Shown here piece by piece: positions 5,027-5,829 of a stretch of DNA of 5,829 nt (position 1 is the first letter of the stretch; every line of letters starts with the position of its first letter). The notes under the pieces are model-generated. The model saw only the letters and a program-made list of their open reading frames with translations. It was not told where the DNA came from and made no database searches. Both the position numbers and the translations under genes were made by a program. Origin of the DNA: Planctomycetota bacterium (GTDB lineage Bacteria; Planctomycetota; UBA1135; GCA-002686595); assembly GCA_027623615.1 (NCBI GenBank), contig JAQBVH010000249.1:1-5829 (forward strand), given 5' to 3'.

Positions 5027-5704
5027 ATGGCCTCCCCCGCACTCCTCGAACGCGTCGAAGTCGAGCCGCCGGGACCCGCCGACGCTGCCGTGATCTGGCT
5101 GCACGGGCTGGGCGCCGACGGTCACGACTTTCCGCCGATCGTGCCCGAGCTAGGCCTGCCCGAGGGGCACGGCGTGCGCTTCGTGTTCCCCCACGCCCCC
5201 CAGCGCCCCGTCACGATCAACGGCGGCATGCTGATGCGCGCCTGGTACGACATCCTCAGCCTCGACTTCGAGCGCCGCGCGGACGCCCAGGGGGTCGAGG
5301 ACTCGTGCCGCCGGACCAGCGACCTGATCGCTGCCGAGGTGGCCCGCGGCATCCCGAACGAACGCATCGTGCTGGCCGGGTTCTCCCAGGGGGGCGCGAT
5401 CGCCCTCCACCTCGGTGTGCGACACCCCGAGAGGCTGGCGGGCATCGTCGCCCTGTCGACCTACCTGCCCGTGCCGGGCGATCTGGCGGCCGAGGGGTCA
5501 GCGGCCAACCGCGCCGTGGCGATCTTCCAGGCCCACGGCACGCTGGACCCCATGGTCACCTTCGACCGCGGAACCCGCGCTCGCGACGCCCTGCTCGCGG
5601 CGGGCTACGATGTCGCATGGAGCGAATACCCGATGCAGCATCAGGTTTGCCTCGAGGAGATCGAGGCCCTCGGGGCCTGGCTGCGGGATCGACTGGCGCT
5701 GTAG
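5027..5704 (+). CDS. Alpha/beta hydrolase, carboxylesterase/phospholipase family
   Basis: A 225-residue serine hydrolase of the Abhydrolase_2 group, which includes YpfH-like esterases, Pseudomonas EstB and acyl-protein thioesterases. WLHGLGADGHDF (24-35) forms the oxyanion-hole region, VFPHAPQRPVTINGG (53-67) and RAWYDI (71-76) are family hallmarks, and GFSQGG (118-123) is the nucleophile elbow with S120. D174 in HGTLDPMV and H205 in MQHQV complete the triad. The length matches the family. No signal peptide is visible, so it probably acts in the cytoplasm on short acyl esters or thioesters. The natural substrate cannot be read from the sequence. The ATG has no Shine-Dalgarno sequence but has a -10-like box just upstream. 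It follows the OleA-like gene in the same direction after 465 bp, so it is probably transcribed alone. It is not OleB, which belongs to the haloalkane-dehalogenase-like branch and is longer. Confidence 0.92.
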   Translation: MASPALLERVEVEPPGPADAAVIWLHGLGADGHDFPPIVPELGLPEGHGVRFVFPHAPQRPVTINGGMLMRAWYDILSLDFERRADAQGVEDSCRRTSDLIAAEVARGIPNERIVLAGFSQGGAIALHLGVRHPERLAGIVALSTYLPVPGDLAAEGSAANRAVAIFQAHGTLDPMVTFDRGTRARDALLAAGYDVAWSEYPMQHQVCLEEIEALGAWLRDRLAL

Positions 5705-5709
5705 GGGCG

Positions 5710-5730
5710 GGCGACAGGTGCTCGCTTTTT
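5710..5730 (+). terminator. Weak hairpin plus T5 after the hydrolase
   Basis: GCGA (5711-5714) and TCGC (5722-5725) form a 4-bp stem around a 7-base loop, extendable by G-T pairs, and five T residues follow at 5726-5730. The position right after the stop codon and the T-run fit a terminator, but the stem is weak. Confidence 0.35.
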
Positions 5731-5787
5731 CCCCAGGCCGACTGGACGCCGGAGCTTGCGCCCGTCATCTTGTCCGCCCCTGCTCAC

Positions 5788-5811
5788 GGATTTCACGATT
5801 ATCTGAAATCC
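5788..5811. promoter_or_regulatory. AT-rich inverted repeat, possible operator
   Basis: The perfect arms GGATTTCA (5788-5795) and TGAAATCC (5804-5811) flank an 8-base AT-rich spacer. They form an island of low GC in an otherwise GC-rich window. The repeat ends 10 bases before an ATG at 5822, which has GGGAG just upstream and could begin the next gene beyond the window edge. A dimeric regulator site overlapping the promoter is a reasonable reading; no T-run supports a terminator. Confidence 0.35.
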
Positions 5812-5829
5812 ACTGGGAGCAATGGAAAT

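Noticed and set aside
5027..5704. Hydrolase as the OleB partner of the OleA-like gene
   Set aside because: Its length and motifs (GFSQGG, RAWYDI, HGTLDP) belong to the carboxylesterase/phospholipase branch, not to the haloalkane-dehalogenase-like OleB family, and it is 465 bp away.

Overview
The window is a GC-rich bacterial chromosomal segment (visibly about two thirds G+C, with G/C favoured at third codon positions). Gene content and codon style fit a high-GC proteobacterium-like lineage, such as Myxococcota or a related uncultivated group. That placement is an inference from style and homology patterns, because no rRNA or marker gene is present. I see no insertion sequence, phage gene, CRISPR array, tRNA or rRNA. 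Most genes lack a Shine-Dalgarno sequence.

Layout, left to right: (1) 99-542 (+), a small stand-alone PAS-domain protein with a strong ribosome binding site, followed by two tandem hairpins. (2) 730-1929 (+), a 399-residue iron-sulfur protein with an N-terminal single-cluster ferredoxin domain, a central segment that reads like an HSP20/alpha-crystallin beta-sandwich, and four C-terminal CxxCxxCxxxC motifs. It ends at a strong hairpin in the convergent gap. (3) 2009-3268 (-), DNA polymerase IV (DinB). (4) A 267-bp divergent gap rich in homopolymer runs and short repeats. (5) 3536-4561 (+), an OleA-type thiolase that condenses two fatty acyl-CoAs. (6) A 465-bp gap with a compound hairpin, a minus-strand terminator and a possible small minus-strand transcript starting beside the next gene. 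(7) 5027-5704 (+), an alpha/beta hydrolase of the carboxylesterase/phospholipase family. (8) A terminal intergenic stretch with an AT-rich inverted repeat just before a possible next start codon.

The genes do not form one obvious pathway. Each appears to have its own promoter and most intergenic gaps are large, so this looks like a set of single-gene units rather than an operon. OleA and the hydrolase share an acyl-ester/thioester theme and an orientation, but they are 465 bp apart, and oleB, oleC and oleD are absent here. The most unusual item is the ferredoxin/HSP20-like/polyferredoxin architecture.
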